Positions 16,165 through 24,046 of a stretch of 28,750 nucleotides of DNA are shown in pieces. Below the pieces are notes generated by a model. It worked only from the letters and a program-made list of their open reading frames with translations. It did no database searches and was not told the DNA's origin. This DNA comes from Candidatus Nanopelagicales bacterium (GTDB taxonomy: Bacteria; Actinomycetota; Actinomycetes; S36-B12; GCA-2699445), in the NCBI GenBank assembly GCA_037045355.1, contig JBAOHO010000011.1, positions 1 through 28,750 on the forward strand, read 5' to 3'. The translations under genes and the position numbers were made by a program. Each line of letters starts with the position of its first letter. The stretch's first letter is position 1.

Positions 16165-16821
16165 GCCGCCGACGGATGACCTTCGCCACCCGCACCGAGG
16201 CCGGCGAACAGCTCGCGGCTCGGCTCGCCGCACTCCGACCCGCCGACCCCGTGGTGCTCGCCCTGCCGCGTGGTGGGGTGCCGGTGGCGGTGCCCATCGC
16301 TGTGGCGCTGCACGCGCCATTGGACCTCGTCATGGCCCGCAAGATCGGGGTGCCGGGCCACGAGGAGGTGGCGGCGGGGGCGGTGGTCAACGGCGACGAC
16401 CCGCACATCGTCGTGAATCCTTCGGTACTCGCGGCTGCCGGGATGAGCGAGGAACAGGTGCGTGCCCTCGCCGAACAGGAATTGGTGACGATCCAGCAGC
16501 GTCGGAGCGGAGTACCTCGCCGGGCGGGAGCCGGTGGACCTGCGCGGACGCACCGCGATCGTGGTCGACGACGGCATCGCGACCGGTGCGACGATGCGGG
16601 TGGCCCTGCAAGCGGTAAGGCGGCGGGGACCGGCGCGAGTGATCCTCGCTGTTCCGGTGGCGCCGCCGCAGACCCTCGCGTCCCTGCAGGCGCAGGTCGA
16701 TGACGTCGTCTGCCTGCTCAGCCCGCGAGCACTTCTACGCGGTCGGGGAGTTCTATCGCGATTTCCACCAGGTGTCGGATGCCGAAGTCACGGCCGCGCT
16801 GGGCGACGCGTCATCGGTTAG
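16161..16821 (+). CDS. Phosphoribosyltransferase-domain protein, broken by two +1 indels
   Basis: Three frames together make one ordinary type I PRTase-like protein of about 215 residues. The first has the N-terminal hood (LALPRGGVPVAVPIA, MARKIGVPGHEE) and the second the PRPP loop VVDDGIATGATM. The third has EHFYAVGEFYRDFHQVSDAEV. Removing one G near 16509 and one C near 16726 joins them. This subgroup is common in actinobacteria next to unrelated genes and its nucleobase substrate is not established. The start is GTG 16161, overlapping the previous stop; ATG 16176 (MTFATRTEAGEQLA) is a strong alternative. The C-terminal end is uncertain: the family normally ends soon after the last motif, and a TAG lies at 16819-16821 in a neighbouring frame. 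Confidence 0.7.
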
Positions 16822-16894
16822 TCCCGCCAGCGACTATCCGTTAGTCCCAATACGGCCGCCAACCTCTAACGGGAGTGCTCAGGGTCTAACGGGA
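16817..16894. repeat. Four short CTAAC-type repeats, two in each orientation
   Basis: GTTAGTCCC occurs at 16817-16825 and 16840-16848. TCTAACGGGA occurs at 16865-16874 and 16885-16894. CCGTTAG (16838-16844) pairs with CTAACGG (16866-16872). The group fills the gap between two convergent genes, so it may form a bidirectional terminator hairpin or a protein-binding site. Confidence 0.4.
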
Positions 16895-16922
16895 ATGGCA
16901 GAAGCCCGCCCACCGGCCGGCC

Positions 16923-17902
16923 TCACCACCGCATCTGCGCCTCTTCGGCGAACCCCCGGATCCCATCCACCGGGTACTCGACGCCTTCAGCGCGCACCGT
17001 CCCCGTCCAGTGCCCGAAGCACTGGTGCACCTCGGTGAAGATGACCCCGACGTTGGTCTTCGTGGCCCGTTCGAACCGGGGGTGGAAGGTGACGTCCACA
17101 TCGTCGCCGCGCACCGTCCATGGCTCCAGCCACGGCCCGTAGGTCCACTCGAGTTCCTGGCTGATCTTGCTGACCCGGCCGTCGATGCACAGAGCGTTCT
17201 CGGTCATCCCGGTGCCGACGGTCCACTTGCCGCCGAACTGCAGGCCGATCACGTGGTCGACCGACCTCCCCCGACGCCGAGCCCCAGTTCCACGTGGTGT
17301 CGTAGGGCCACTTCCCGCGCCCGTGGTCGAGCACGGCCCAGGTCTGCCCGTCCGGCAAGCGGGTAGTCCCGCCCGTCGACCACAACCGTGCCGCTGGCCG
17401 GCAGGGTGTTGTCCTTCTCGGTGTACTGGAACCGCTTGTCGCTCCACGGGATGACCACGGCCATCGACTCGTGACCGGCCGGCCGAGTGATCTGCACGTC
17501 CGCATCGACACGGTCGGTGCGGGCGACCAGCCGCACCCCTTGAGTGTTCGGCACCAGGTCGATCGCGAGCTTCTTCGTCCGCGCCCGGGCGGGACCGCCG
17601 CCGCTGCGGTCGGGTAGCACGGGTCCGCGGGCAAGGGGCACGATGGCCCCGGTGTCGATCTGCTCGCCCGTGGTGAAGTCGACGAACCAGACCTGGTGCA
17701 GAGCGAGGTAGTCGATGTGGCTGATGGTCACCGAAAGGGCCCAGTCGGGGGCCTGCACGCACCAGTACTCCCAGCGCTTCGACCGGCCCCATCCCCGCAG
17801 GTTCGCGCGGTGCAGCGGGTGTCGTGTCCACCCGACGGCATCGCGGTTGAGGGTGCCGTCCGGCAGGCAGAGGTCAACCGGTGACGTGATCTCGGGCTCC
17901 AT
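16923..17902 (-). CDS. DUF2804-family protein, broken by two +1 indels
   Basis: The joined protein has about 325 residues. The N-terminus reads LCLPDGTLNRDAVGWTRHPL, then WGRSKRWEYWCV and ISHIDYLALHQVWFVDF, the conserved opening of DUF2804 proteins. The middle (LPDGQTWAVLDHGRGKWPY, WNWGSASG) and the end (HVIGLQFGGKWTVGTGMTENA, WTYGP) lie in two other frames. One extra base near 17357 (CTTG for CTG) and one in the run of five C at 17268-17272 account for both breaks. The family is widespread but has no established function; the beta-rich, Trp-rich sequence resembles carbohydrate- or lipid-binding folds. ATG 17902 is preceded by a -10 element at the leaderless distance. It is divergent from the vapBC-like pair. 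Confidence 0.75.
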
Positions 17903-17908
17903 GCGGCA

Positions 17909-17914
17909 AGCCTA
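17909..17914 (-). promoter_or_regulatory. -10 element TAGGCT of the DUF2804 gene
   Basis: On the minus strand TAGGCT is followed by six bases and then the ATG at 17902. No Shine-Dalgarno is visible, so this is a leaderless promoter by the same rule as the others. Confidence 0.55.
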
Positions 17915-17931
17915 TTGGCAGGTAGTCCTAC

Positions 17932-17953
17932 ACATGCTACTGTATGAGCATGT
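17932..17953 (+). promoter_or_regulatory. Inverted-repeat operator over the promoter and start of the first toxin-antitoxin pair
   Basis: ACATGCT (17932-17938) and AGCATGT (17947-17953) are perfect inverted repeats around an 8-base centre. The pair covers the -10 hexamer TACTGT (17938-17943) and the ATG at 17950, six bases after the hexamer. This is the expected place for an autoregulatory RHH antitoxin operator. Confidence 0.6.
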
Positions 17954-18211
17954 CCGTGATGGAGACGACGGGTGCAGATCCTGATCGAGCGTGCGGAGTA
18001 CGAGCGTCTGGAGCGCGTCGCCCGGGCCGACCATCGCAGCGTGGCCTCGGTGATCCGGGAGGCCATCGGGCAGTACCTGGATTCCGGGGCCGATGACAAG
18101 GCGCGTGCCCTCGACGCGCTGCTGGACATGCCCGTCGATCGGCGGTGACCGGCGAGGACTGGCAGGACGCCAAGCAGTGCGCTGGAGCCGGTTGCCGGCG
18201 ACTACTCGTGA
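17950..18211 (+). CDS. Ribbon-helix-helix antitoxin (VapB-like), frameshifted
   Basis: The leaderless ATG at 17950 begins MSVMETT. Dropping one G at 17971 continues VQILIERAEYERLERVARAD, then SVASVIREAIGQYLD, a classic RHH DNA-binding fold with its N-terminal beta-strand. Further on, EDWQDAKQ and ALEPVAGDYS lie in two more frames and make the usual acidic, helical toxin-binding tail. Indels near 18137 and 18178 join them. The reconstructed protein has about 86 residues and its stop at 18209-18211 overlaps the toxin's GTG start, which supports the reading. It would repress its own promoter through the inverted repeat at 17932-17953 and neutralise the toxin. If the indels are real, the pair is dead. 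Confidence 0.65.
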
Positions 18212-18615
18212 GCCGCGCCGTCCTGGTGGACACCTCCGTCTTCGCCTACGCCCTCGGTGGGGAGCATCCGCTGCGCGAACCCTGCCGGGATTTCCTGCGG
18301 GATGCCCGGCTCAGCGGTCTGGAGCTGCACGCCAGTGTCGAGATGGTCCAAGAACTGACGTTTCACCGGATGCGCAGGACCGACGCCGGCGACCGCCGCC
18401 GAGCAGGGCAGGCTGGCCGCCCGTTCGTGCATCCTCCACGCCTTCGACGAGCGGGTGCTGGACGACAGCACTCGGCTTGATCCGGCGACGGCACGCTTCG
18501 GGGCCGGGATGCAGTACACGCCGCAACGGCTGCCCGGGCTGGAATCGGAGCCATTGTGTCGACGGATCCGGCATTCGATCGCGTGTTGGAGCGTCTCGAT
18601 CCGGCGGCGCTCTAG
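18208..18615 (+). CDS. PIN-domain toxin (VapC-like ribonuclease), frameshifted
   Basis: The GTG at 18208 overlaps the antitoxin stop (GTGA). The first frame reads AVLVDTSVFAYALGGEHPL with the first catalytic Asp, then VEMVQELTF with the Glu. A second frame gives AAEQGRLAARSCILHAFDE, and a third gives RGRDAVHAATAARAGIGAIV and STDPAFDRVL with the remaining two Asp residues. One extra C near 18386 and one missing base near 18499 join them into a full-length protein of about 135 residues with all four PIN acidic residues. PIN toxins are Mg-dependent RNases that usually cut tRNA or rRNA. The TAG stop lies in a CTAG shared with the convergent TSUP gene. Confidence 0.65.
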
Positions 18616-19544
18616 CGCCGACCTGCCGGCACATCCGCGAGCGACGAGGTCGGCGGTCTAGACCTCGAGCCGCTCCTTGCGCTGTGCCGCACACTGCGCA
18701 CGATGATCGGAATCCCGAGCAGCAGGACCCCCACGATCGTGATGGATGTCGCCAGCCACGTGGGCGCTCCGAGCAGCGCCAGTCCTGCCGAGCCGACGAG
18801 CACCAGCAGCAACCACCGCAGTTCCTGGCCGTTGTAACGACTCGAGATGCGCGCGCCGATGAACACCCCGGGGATCTGCCCGAGCAGCAGGGAGAACAGC
18901 ACGGTGGGGTCGATCTCGCCGAGTCCGGCATGCGCGATGGCCCCGACCACGAGCATCGGCACCGCCTGCACCAGGTCAGTGCCCACAAGGCGGCTGGGCA
19001 GCATGGCGGGGAAGAGGATCATCAGGCTCGCAGCGATCAGCGTCCCCGAGCCGACGCTCGTGAGCCCCACCAACGTGCCGACGAACAGGCCCACCGCAGA
19101 AGCCAGCGCAAGTTTCCCGCGCGAGAACGTCAGCGGCTGGTCACCGTGCTCTTCGGTGTACTTGCGCAGTCGCAGGCGCAGCAGGGTCACGACCACCGCG
19201 ACCAGCAGCACGACACCGATCAAGCGCCGCAGGGCGGTGTCGCCGCCCTCCTCCCCGACGAGGACCGAGAAGAGCCAGGTCCCGAGCAGGACTCCGGGTA
19301 CGGATCCGAGCGACAGCCACAGCACCACCGGGTAGTACGGCGTGCGGCGCTTGATGTGCACGCCGGCGCCCACAGGCTTCATGACTGCAGCCGAGACCAC
19401 GTCGGTGGACACCGCCACCGGTGCGGGGACGTTGAACAGCAGCAGGAGCATCGGCGTCACGATCGCGGCGCCACCGAGTCCCGTGAGCCCGACCACCATG
19501 CCTGCGAACAGTCCCCCGAGGGTAAGGAACGGGTCGATGCTCAC
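18612..19544 (-). CDS. TSUP-family (TauE/SafE-like) membrane transporter
   Basis: The protein has 310 residues and about eight or nine hydrophobic segments. It has the two-fold repeat of the TSUP family: LFAGMVVGLTGLGGAAIVTP near the start and VGLFVGTLVGLTSVGSGTLI in the second half, each with the Gly-rich G-x-G-G type motif. Members export or import sulfite, sulfoacetate or other organosulfur anions; the substrate here is unknown. I start at GTG 19544, since the longer open frame upstream is antisense to the agmatinase gene. A CAGACT hexamer lies six bases before this GTG. The stop shares the palindrome CTAG (18612-18615) with the PIN toxin. A 30-residue basic tail at the C-terminus has no obvious role. 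Confidence 0.8.
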   Translation of the reverse strand: MSIDPFLTLGGLFAGMVVGLTGLGGAAIVTPMLLLLFNVPAPVAVSTDVVSAAVMKPVGAGVHIKRRTPYYPVVLWLSLGSVPGVLLGTWLFSVLVGEEGGDTALRRLIGVVLLVAVVVTLLRLRLRKYTEEHGDQPLTFSRGKLALASAVGLFVGTLVGLTSVGSGTLIAASLMILFPAMLPSRLVGTDLVQAVPMLVVGAIAHAGLGEIDPTVLFSLLLGQIPGVFIGARISSRYNGQELRWLLLVLVGSAGLALLGAPTWLATSITIVGVLLLGIPIIVRSVRHSARSGSRSRPPTSSLADVPAGRR

Positions 19545-19550
19545 CGGGCA

Positions 19551-19556
19551 AGTCTG
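19551..19556 (-). promoter_or_regulatory. -10-like element CAGACT of the TSUP gene
   Basis: On the minus strand CAGACT lies six bases before the GTG at 19544. It differs by one base from the TAGACT used at 4588, so it would be a weaker version of the same leaderless promoter. Confidence 0.4.
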
Positions 19557-19579
19557 CAACATCGAGCGGGCGACTCCCG

Positions 19580-19609
19580 GCAACGGCGCACGACGGGTCT
19601 CGCAACGGC
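19580..19609 (+). repeat. Direct repeat GCAACGGC in the TSUP-agmatinase divergent region
   Basis: GCAACGGC occurs at 19580-19587 and 19602-19609, 22 bases apart, which is about two helical turns. It lies upstream of both divergent starts and could be a regulator site, though eight-base repeats also occur by chance in such GC-rich DNA. Confidence 0.3.
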
Positions 19610-19618
19610 CACTGCGAC

Positions 19619-19624
19619 TACCCT
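19619..19624 (+). promoter_or_regulatory. -10 element TACCCT of the agmatinase-like gene
   Basis: TACCCT is followed by seven bases and the ATG at 19632, matching the leaderless geometry used by several genes in this window. No Shine-Dalgarno is present. Confidence 0.45.
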
Positions 19625-19631
19625 CGCGTTC

Positions 19632-20643
19632 ATGAGGTACGGCGCGCAGTTCGGTCCTGACATCACGTTCCTCGGCGTCGATCCCGCCGATCTCGACGAC
19701 CCGGACACCTACCGTGACGCCGACGTGGTGATCCTGGGCGCGCCGTTCGACGGCGGCACCTCCTACCGGTCCGGGGCGCGCTTCGGTCCCAAGGCGCTGC
19801 GGGAGACCTGCTACCTGGCCCACGACGGTTCCCGGCCGTCTTTGGCGATGCGGGTGGACGGGCTGCAGGACCTGCGCGTCGTGGACGTCGGGGACGTGGA
19901 GATGTTCTCCGGCGACGCGGCCCGGTCCTGTGCAGACCTCGAAGCGGCGGTGGAGAAGGTGGCCGCGACCGGTGCCATGCCCCTTGATCCTGGGCGGCGA
20001 CCACACCGTGACCTGGCCGGATGTGACGGGAGTGGCCCGCGGTGGGGACAAGTGGGGCAGGGTCAGCGTCATCCACTTCGACGCCCACGCTGACACCGGT
20101 GACATCGAGTTCGGTTCCCTCATCGGGCACGGTCAGCCGATGCGCCGCCTGATCGAGTCGGGCGCCGCGCGGGGCGACCGCTTCTTGCAGATCGGGCTGC
20201 GCGGGTACTGGCCGCCGCCGGACATCCTGGATTGGATGGCCGAGCAGCGTATGCGCTCCTTCGAGATGACCGAGATCGTGACGCGCGGCCTCGACGAGTG
20301 CCTGACGGAAGCCTTCGAGATCGCGCTCGACGAGTGCGACGGGATCTTCTTGAGCGTCGACATCGACGTGTGCGATCCGGGGCACGCTCCGGGTACGGGG
20401 ACGCCGGAGCCGGGGGGTCTCAGCAGTCGACAACTCCTCGATGCGGTCCGCCGCATCTGTTACGAACTGCCGGTGCTCGGGATGGACGTCGTCGAGGTCT
20501 CGCCTCCCTACGACCAGGCCGACATCACGGCCCTGCTGGGCAACCGCGTGGTGCTGGAAGCGCTGACCGCCATCGCGCGCCGGCGCAAGGACGACCGTGA
20601 CGGCACGACCTGGGATCCCCGGCAGCCACTGTTGGACCGCTGA
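19632..20643 (+). CDS. Agmatinase-like ureohydrolase, frameshifted near 19985
   Basis: The joined protein has about 337 residues and is a ureohydrolase (arginase/agmatinase superfamily). The first frame has VVILGAPFDGGTSYRSGARF and the second has ILGGDHTV, FDAHADTGD and SVDIDVCDPGHAPGTG, then GMDVVEVSPPYD. The His and Asp residues in these motifs bind the two Mn ions. SPPYD near the end is more typical of agmatinases than arginases, so hydrolysis of agmatine or a related guanidino compound to urea is likely. The break is an extra T (CTTG instead of CTG) near 19985. The gene ends flush against the next, convergent gene (TGA then TTA). Confidence 0.8.
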
Positions 20644-21846
20644 TTACCCCTGTGTGCTGTCGAAGCGTTTGGGAAGACCCATGTGGGGCAACTTCAGCGT
20701 CGCCTTGACTAGGTTGTGGTCGCTGCCCCGGTAGCGGTTGTCGAAGCGCCCCGACTTCAGTCGGATGTGGACCTCGTAGCGCAGAGCCCGCCCCTTGTCG
20801 AACATCACATAGTCGAGCCGCGTGGGGGTGTCTGAACGGCGCGGACTCGCGGGGAAGGGATCGCGGTTGGTGGCGCTCGTGTTGACGGTCGTCACGTCGC
20901 CGTTGACCTTGCGCGCCGCGGAGTAGGCGTCTTTGAATCCGCTCCTGCCCAGAATCCAGTGCGCGCCTCGCGGCTGACGATAGGCGAAGGAGTTCAGATC
21001 CCCCATCACGATGGTCGGGACCTTGCCTGCTCCAACCCGGCTACGCCAGTTGCTCAGTTTCGGCGTGAGCGACTTGGCCAATGACTTGCGGTACTGCTCA
21101 GCCTGGGGGGTCTTCTCGTTCGGCAGGTGGATCGACACCGCAAGGAAGGCGGCGCCGGTGCGCTTGTGCTTGAACAGCGACCACATGATGTTGCGATCCT
21201 GCGCTGAGCGGGCTAGGTCGGCCGATTCAGCCCACTCAGCCAGGGAGTTAGATCTACTTCCGAGGGTCGTGAACGGCGTCCAGTCCGCGTAGGCGGCGCA
21301 TCCGGCGCGTTCGTAACTCTGACTTGCGAGGTAGTACTCGAAGTCCGCGGCGTCATTCGCCGCCCGGATCTGTGCGCGCAACTGCTCCCACTGACGTACC
21401 AGCGCCGGGTCGGAGCCAGCAGGTGGATAGGGCGGATAGTCCTGATCCACCGGCTCCACCGGGCCTTTGGGTGGGTACGGCAGGCATGCCGAAGGCCGGG
21501 GCTCGCTAGGGACCTGCCTGCCGATCGGGGTCACGGTCGGTCGGTAGAACAGTTGAGAGTCCGGGACGCAGCCGTCGGTGCACACGTCAGTGTCGGGCTG
21601 TACACGCTTGTAGCCGTGTCTTCTCAACGCTTCTTCGTAGTAGAGGTATGAGTTGTCGGCTTCCTGCAGCGCGAGGACGTCCGGCCTGGCTGAAACGATG
21701 GTGCGCACGGTGGCCTTCTTGCGTCGATCCCAGGCGAATCGACCCGTCCCACACGAGGTCTTGCAGACGTTGTACGTCGCGAAGCTCACTACGGGGTCGG
21801 CCTTCGCGGGAAGCATCAGGGCCGCTGTGACGGCGAGTTCGAGCAT
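20644..21846 (-). CDS. Secreted endonuclease/exonuclease/phosphatase-family protein
   Basis: The protein has 400 residues. It has a short hydrophobic N-terminus (LELAVTAALMLPAKA) that looks like a signal peptide. The EEP fold follows: SFATYNVCKTSC with N26, LALQEADNSY with the metal-binding E62, SIHLPN, IVMGDLNSF and the C-terminal GSDHNLV. Such enzymes cut phosphodiesters in nucleic acids or lipids. Several cysteines fit an extracellular protein with disulfides. The start at ATG 21846 is preceded by AAAGGGGG and sits 14 bases after the expected start point of a TAGAGT promoter, so this gene has a leader, unlike its neighbours. The frame is intact. The substrate is unknown; DNase and sphingomyelinase-like activities are both possible. 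Confidence 0.75.
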   Translation of the reverse strand: MLELAVTAALMLPAKADPVVSFATYNVCKTSCGTGRFAWDRRKKATVRTIVSARPDVLALQEADNSYLYYEEALRRHGYKRVQPDTDVCTDGCVPDSQLFYRPTVTPIGRQVPSEPRPSACLPYPPKGPVEPVDQDYPPYPPAGSDPALVRQWEQLRAQIRAANDAADFEYYLASQSYERAGCAAYADWTPFTTLGSRSNSLAEWAESADLARSAQDRNIMWSLFKHKRTGAAFLAVSIHLPNEKTPQAEQYRKSLAKSLTPKLSNWRSRVGAGKVPTIVMGDLNSFAYRQPRGAHWILGRSGFKDAYSAARKVNGDVTTVNTSATNRDPFPASPRRSDTPTRLDYVMFDKGRALRYEVHIRLKSGRFDNRYRGSDHNLVKATLKLPHMGLPKRFDSTQG

Positions 21847-21866
21847 GAGTCCCCCTTTGGCAGCGG

Positions 21867-21872
21867 ACTCTA
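21867..21872 (-). promoter_or_regulatory. -10 element TAGAGT of the secreted EEP-family gene
   Basis: On the minus strand TAGAGT is followed after about seven bases by a predicted start point and a 14-base leader carrying AAAGGGGG, four bases before the ATG at 21846. Confidence 0.45.
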
Positions 21873-21924
21873 CCGGGCCCGAGCGAGCGCCCGCGTACTG
21901 CGCCCCCGGCCCGTTGCAGGAATA

Positions 21925-21980
21925 ACACGCCGGCGTGTCGCCCAACAACGCAACACGAGCAGGTGGGTGGCGCGTGTTGC
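21925..21980 (-). terminator. Two hairpins after the sensor-kinase gene
   Basis: GCAACACG (21950-21957) pairs with CGTGTTGC (21973-21980). Downstream on the minus strand a perfect 14-base palindrome ACACGCCGGCGTGT (21925-21938) follows and is succeeded by TATT. The kinase gene ends at 21985, so these could terminate the regulator-kinase operon. There is no long T-tract. Confidence 0.45.
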
Positions 21981-21984
21981 CTGG

Positions 21985-23290
21985 TCAGTCCGCCAGCGGC
22001 GGCCAGGCGATCCCGAACACGGATCCGCCGCCTTCGCGGGCGACCACGTAGACCCGGCCATCGTTGGCCTCGGCCACGTCTTTGACGATGGCAAGGCCGA
22101 GCCCGGACCCCGGCAGGCTGCGGGAGGCGACGGGACGGTAGAAGCGGTCGAACAGGTGGGGCACGTCCTCGGCGGGCACGCCCGGACCGCGGTCCATCAC
22201 CTCGACGATGCCCTCGCGGACATGGATCTCGATCGACGAGCCGCTCGGGTCGAACTTGGCGGCGTTGTCGACCAGGTTCCACACCGCGCGCTCCACCGCC
22301 GCTCGGGGCGCCAGGATCTGGGACATCGTCCGCGTCCACCGTGATCTGGCGCTCGGTCCGGCGGCGGGCCCGGGTGGCGACCGACTCGGCGACCGCGGCC
22401 AAGGGCACCGGTTCCGGTTCGCCGTTGGCGCCCTGACCGCCGGCCAGCGCCAGTACCTCGTTGACCAATCCCGTCAGTTCCCGGGACTCCCCGCGCAGAT
22501 CCGCGAGCACCCGGGCGCGCACGTCGGGGTCCAGTTCTTCGAAACGCTCCAGGAGGCTGATGTTGGTGCGCAGTGATGTCAGCGGTGTGCGCAACTCGTG
22601 CCCGGCGTCCTGCACCAGTCGCTGCTGGTCCGACTGGGACTCCGCGAGCCGTCCGAGCATGGTGTTGAATGACCCCGCGAGCCGTCCGACCTCGTCGGTG
22701 CCGGCACCGGGAACCTCGACATCGAGTTGCCCAGTGGCACTGACCCGCTCGGCAGTCTCGGTCAGCACGACGAGGCGCTTGGTGATCCGGTTGGCCAGCC
22801 ACCACCCGAGGGCGGCGGCCAATGCCGTGAGTGCCACGGCGCACACGGCCAACACCGCTGCCAGACGACGCAGAACTGCAACCGCCTCCGACCAGTCCCG
22901 CGCCACCATCACCGCTCCCCGGCCTTCGCCGGGGGAGACCGTGAGGATCCGGTAGGGGGTGCCGTCCACGGACTGGGTTCGGGCGTTCACACTCGGGCGT
23001 TGCGCGGAGGCGGCGGCGCGGTCGGCGTCGGTGACGGGCAACTGCACGACACCGTCGCTGCGCACGACCTCGCCGGTGGGTGACAGCACGGCGATGGCAT
23101 CCTGACCGCGTTCGTCGCGGCGCTCCTCACCGCCCGGACCCTGCGGTCGGCCACCGCCGCTGAGCAAGGCCTGATCGGCGGCGCGCTGCAGTTGTTCGTT
23201 CGTGGCGGTGTATCCGATCACCCCCATCAGGGCCGCGACGAGTGCGGCGATCCCCGCGAAGGAGATGGCCAGTTTCGTACGCAGGCTCAT
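21985..23290 (-). CDS. MprB-like sensor histidine kinase, frameshifted near 22321
   Basis: The joined protein has about 434 residues. Membrane helices lie at about 7-28 and 142-166 and flank an extracytoplasmic sensor domain. A HAMP domain (166-217) follows, then the H-box DAGHELRTPLTSL with H231. In the second frame come ERAVWNLVDNA (N-box), DRGPGVP (G1), FDRFYRP (F) and GSGLGLAIV (G2). One extra C in a run of three near 22321 causes the break; without it the text reads VDADDVQILAPRAAV. The ATG overlaps the regulator's stop by four bases. The domain order resembles the envelope-stress kinase MprB. The PepSY-repeat protein encoded just upstream is a good candidate for a regulated target or signal partner. 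Confidence 0.85.
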
Positions 23291-23952
23291 GATGACCGCA
23301 TGGTGTAGCCCACCCCACGGATGGTGCGGATCACCTCCGGAGGCCCGAGCTTGCGCCGGAGGTATCCGACGTAGACCGCGAGGTTCTTCGAGTCCGGCCC
23401 GAAGTCGTAGCCCCAGATGCGTTCGTAGATCACGTGGTGTTCGAGCACGATGCCGGAGTTGATCATGAGCAACTCCAGCAGGTCGAACTCGGTCTTGGAC
23501 AGTTCGATCTCCTGGTCGGCCCGCCAGACCCGTCGGGAAGTGGGGGACAGACGAACATCACCGACGACGAGATCGTCGCCGGTGGGCGTCTGCTCAGCGC
23601 GCCGCAAGAGAGCGCGCAAACGGGCCAGGACCTCATCGATGTCGTACGGCTTCGGGACGTAGTCGTCGGCGCCGGCATCGAGGCCCGCCACGCGGTCGGC
23701 GGTCTCGACCCGGGCAGTGAGCATGAGGATGGGGGTGCGGTCGCCTTCGGCACGCAGCACTCGGCACACGCCGAGGCCGTCCACGCCGGGCATCATCACA
23801 TCGAGTACGAGGACGTCGGGGCGGTCACTGCGGAAAGCGGCCAGCGCCTCGACGCCGTCCTTGCAGGCTGTGACCTGGTAGCCGTTGAGTTCGAGCGCCG
23901 TCGTGAGGGACTGCCGGATCGCCCTGTCGTCATCGGCAACAAGAACCTTCAT
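23287..23952 (-). CDS. OmpR/PhoB-family response regulator (MprA-like)
   Basis: The protein has 221 residues. The receiver domain has the acidic pocket VADDD, phosphoacceptor D51 (LVLDVMMPG), T79 and K101 (VPKPYD). The C-terminal winged-helix domain starts near 125 and has SKTEFDLLELLM, then YVGYLRRKLG and the final IRTIRGVGYTMR. It is the partner of the kinase encoded with a four-base overlap, and regulates transcription by binding direct repeats. A CAGACT hexamer seven bases upstream of the ATG suggests a leaderless promoter of its own. A GC-rich inverted repeat separates it from the PepSY-repeat gene, so it may be read both from there and from its own promoter. The gene is intact. Confidence 0.9.
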   Translation of the reverse strand: MKVLVADDDRAIRQSLTTALELNGYQVTACKDGVEALAAFRSDRPDVLVLDVMMPGVDGLGVCRVLRAEGDRTPILMLTARVETADRVAGLDAGADDYVPKPYDIDEVLARLRALLRRAEQTPTGDDLVVGDVRLSPTSRRVWRADQEIELSKTEFDLLELLMINSGIVLEHHVIYERIWGYDFGPDSKNLAVYVGYLRRKLGPPEVIRTIRGVGYTMRSS

Positions 23953-23959
23953 GGCTGTG

Positions 23960-23965
23960 AGTCTG
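23960..23965 (-). promoter_or_regulatory. -10-like element CAGACT of the response-regulator gene
   Basis: On the minus strand CAGACT is followed by seven bases and then the ATG at 23952. It is the same hexamer as before the TSUP gene. Confidence 0.35.
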
Positions 23966-23997
23966 CCTCAGCATGTGGCCAGATCGACGGTTGGTCA

Positions 23998-24039
23998 GGG
24001 CGCGCCCCGCGAACGGGGGATGCAACACAGGGCGCGCCC
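23998..24039. repeat. Two copies of the palindrome GGGCGCGCCC between the PepSY and regulator genes
   Basis: GGGCGCGCCC lies at 23998-24007 and 24030-24039. Each copy is self-complementary, and the pair can also form one 10-bp stem with a 22-base loop. On the minus strand it follows the PepSY stop by eight bases, so it could end or attenuate that transcript before the regulator gene, or be a dimeric protein site. Confidence 0.5.
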
Positions 24040-24046
24040 ATGACCG

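Noticed and set aside
16817..16894. CRISPR array
   Set aside because: The repeats are 9-10 bases, only two per orientation, with no uniform spacers and no cas genes nearby.
18093..20093. A very long plus-strand open frame across the toxin and TSUP region
   Set aside because: Most of it is antisense to the TSUP gene and reads as His/Gln/Arg-rich low-complexity sequence; only the part from 19632 is real (start of the agmatinase-like gene).
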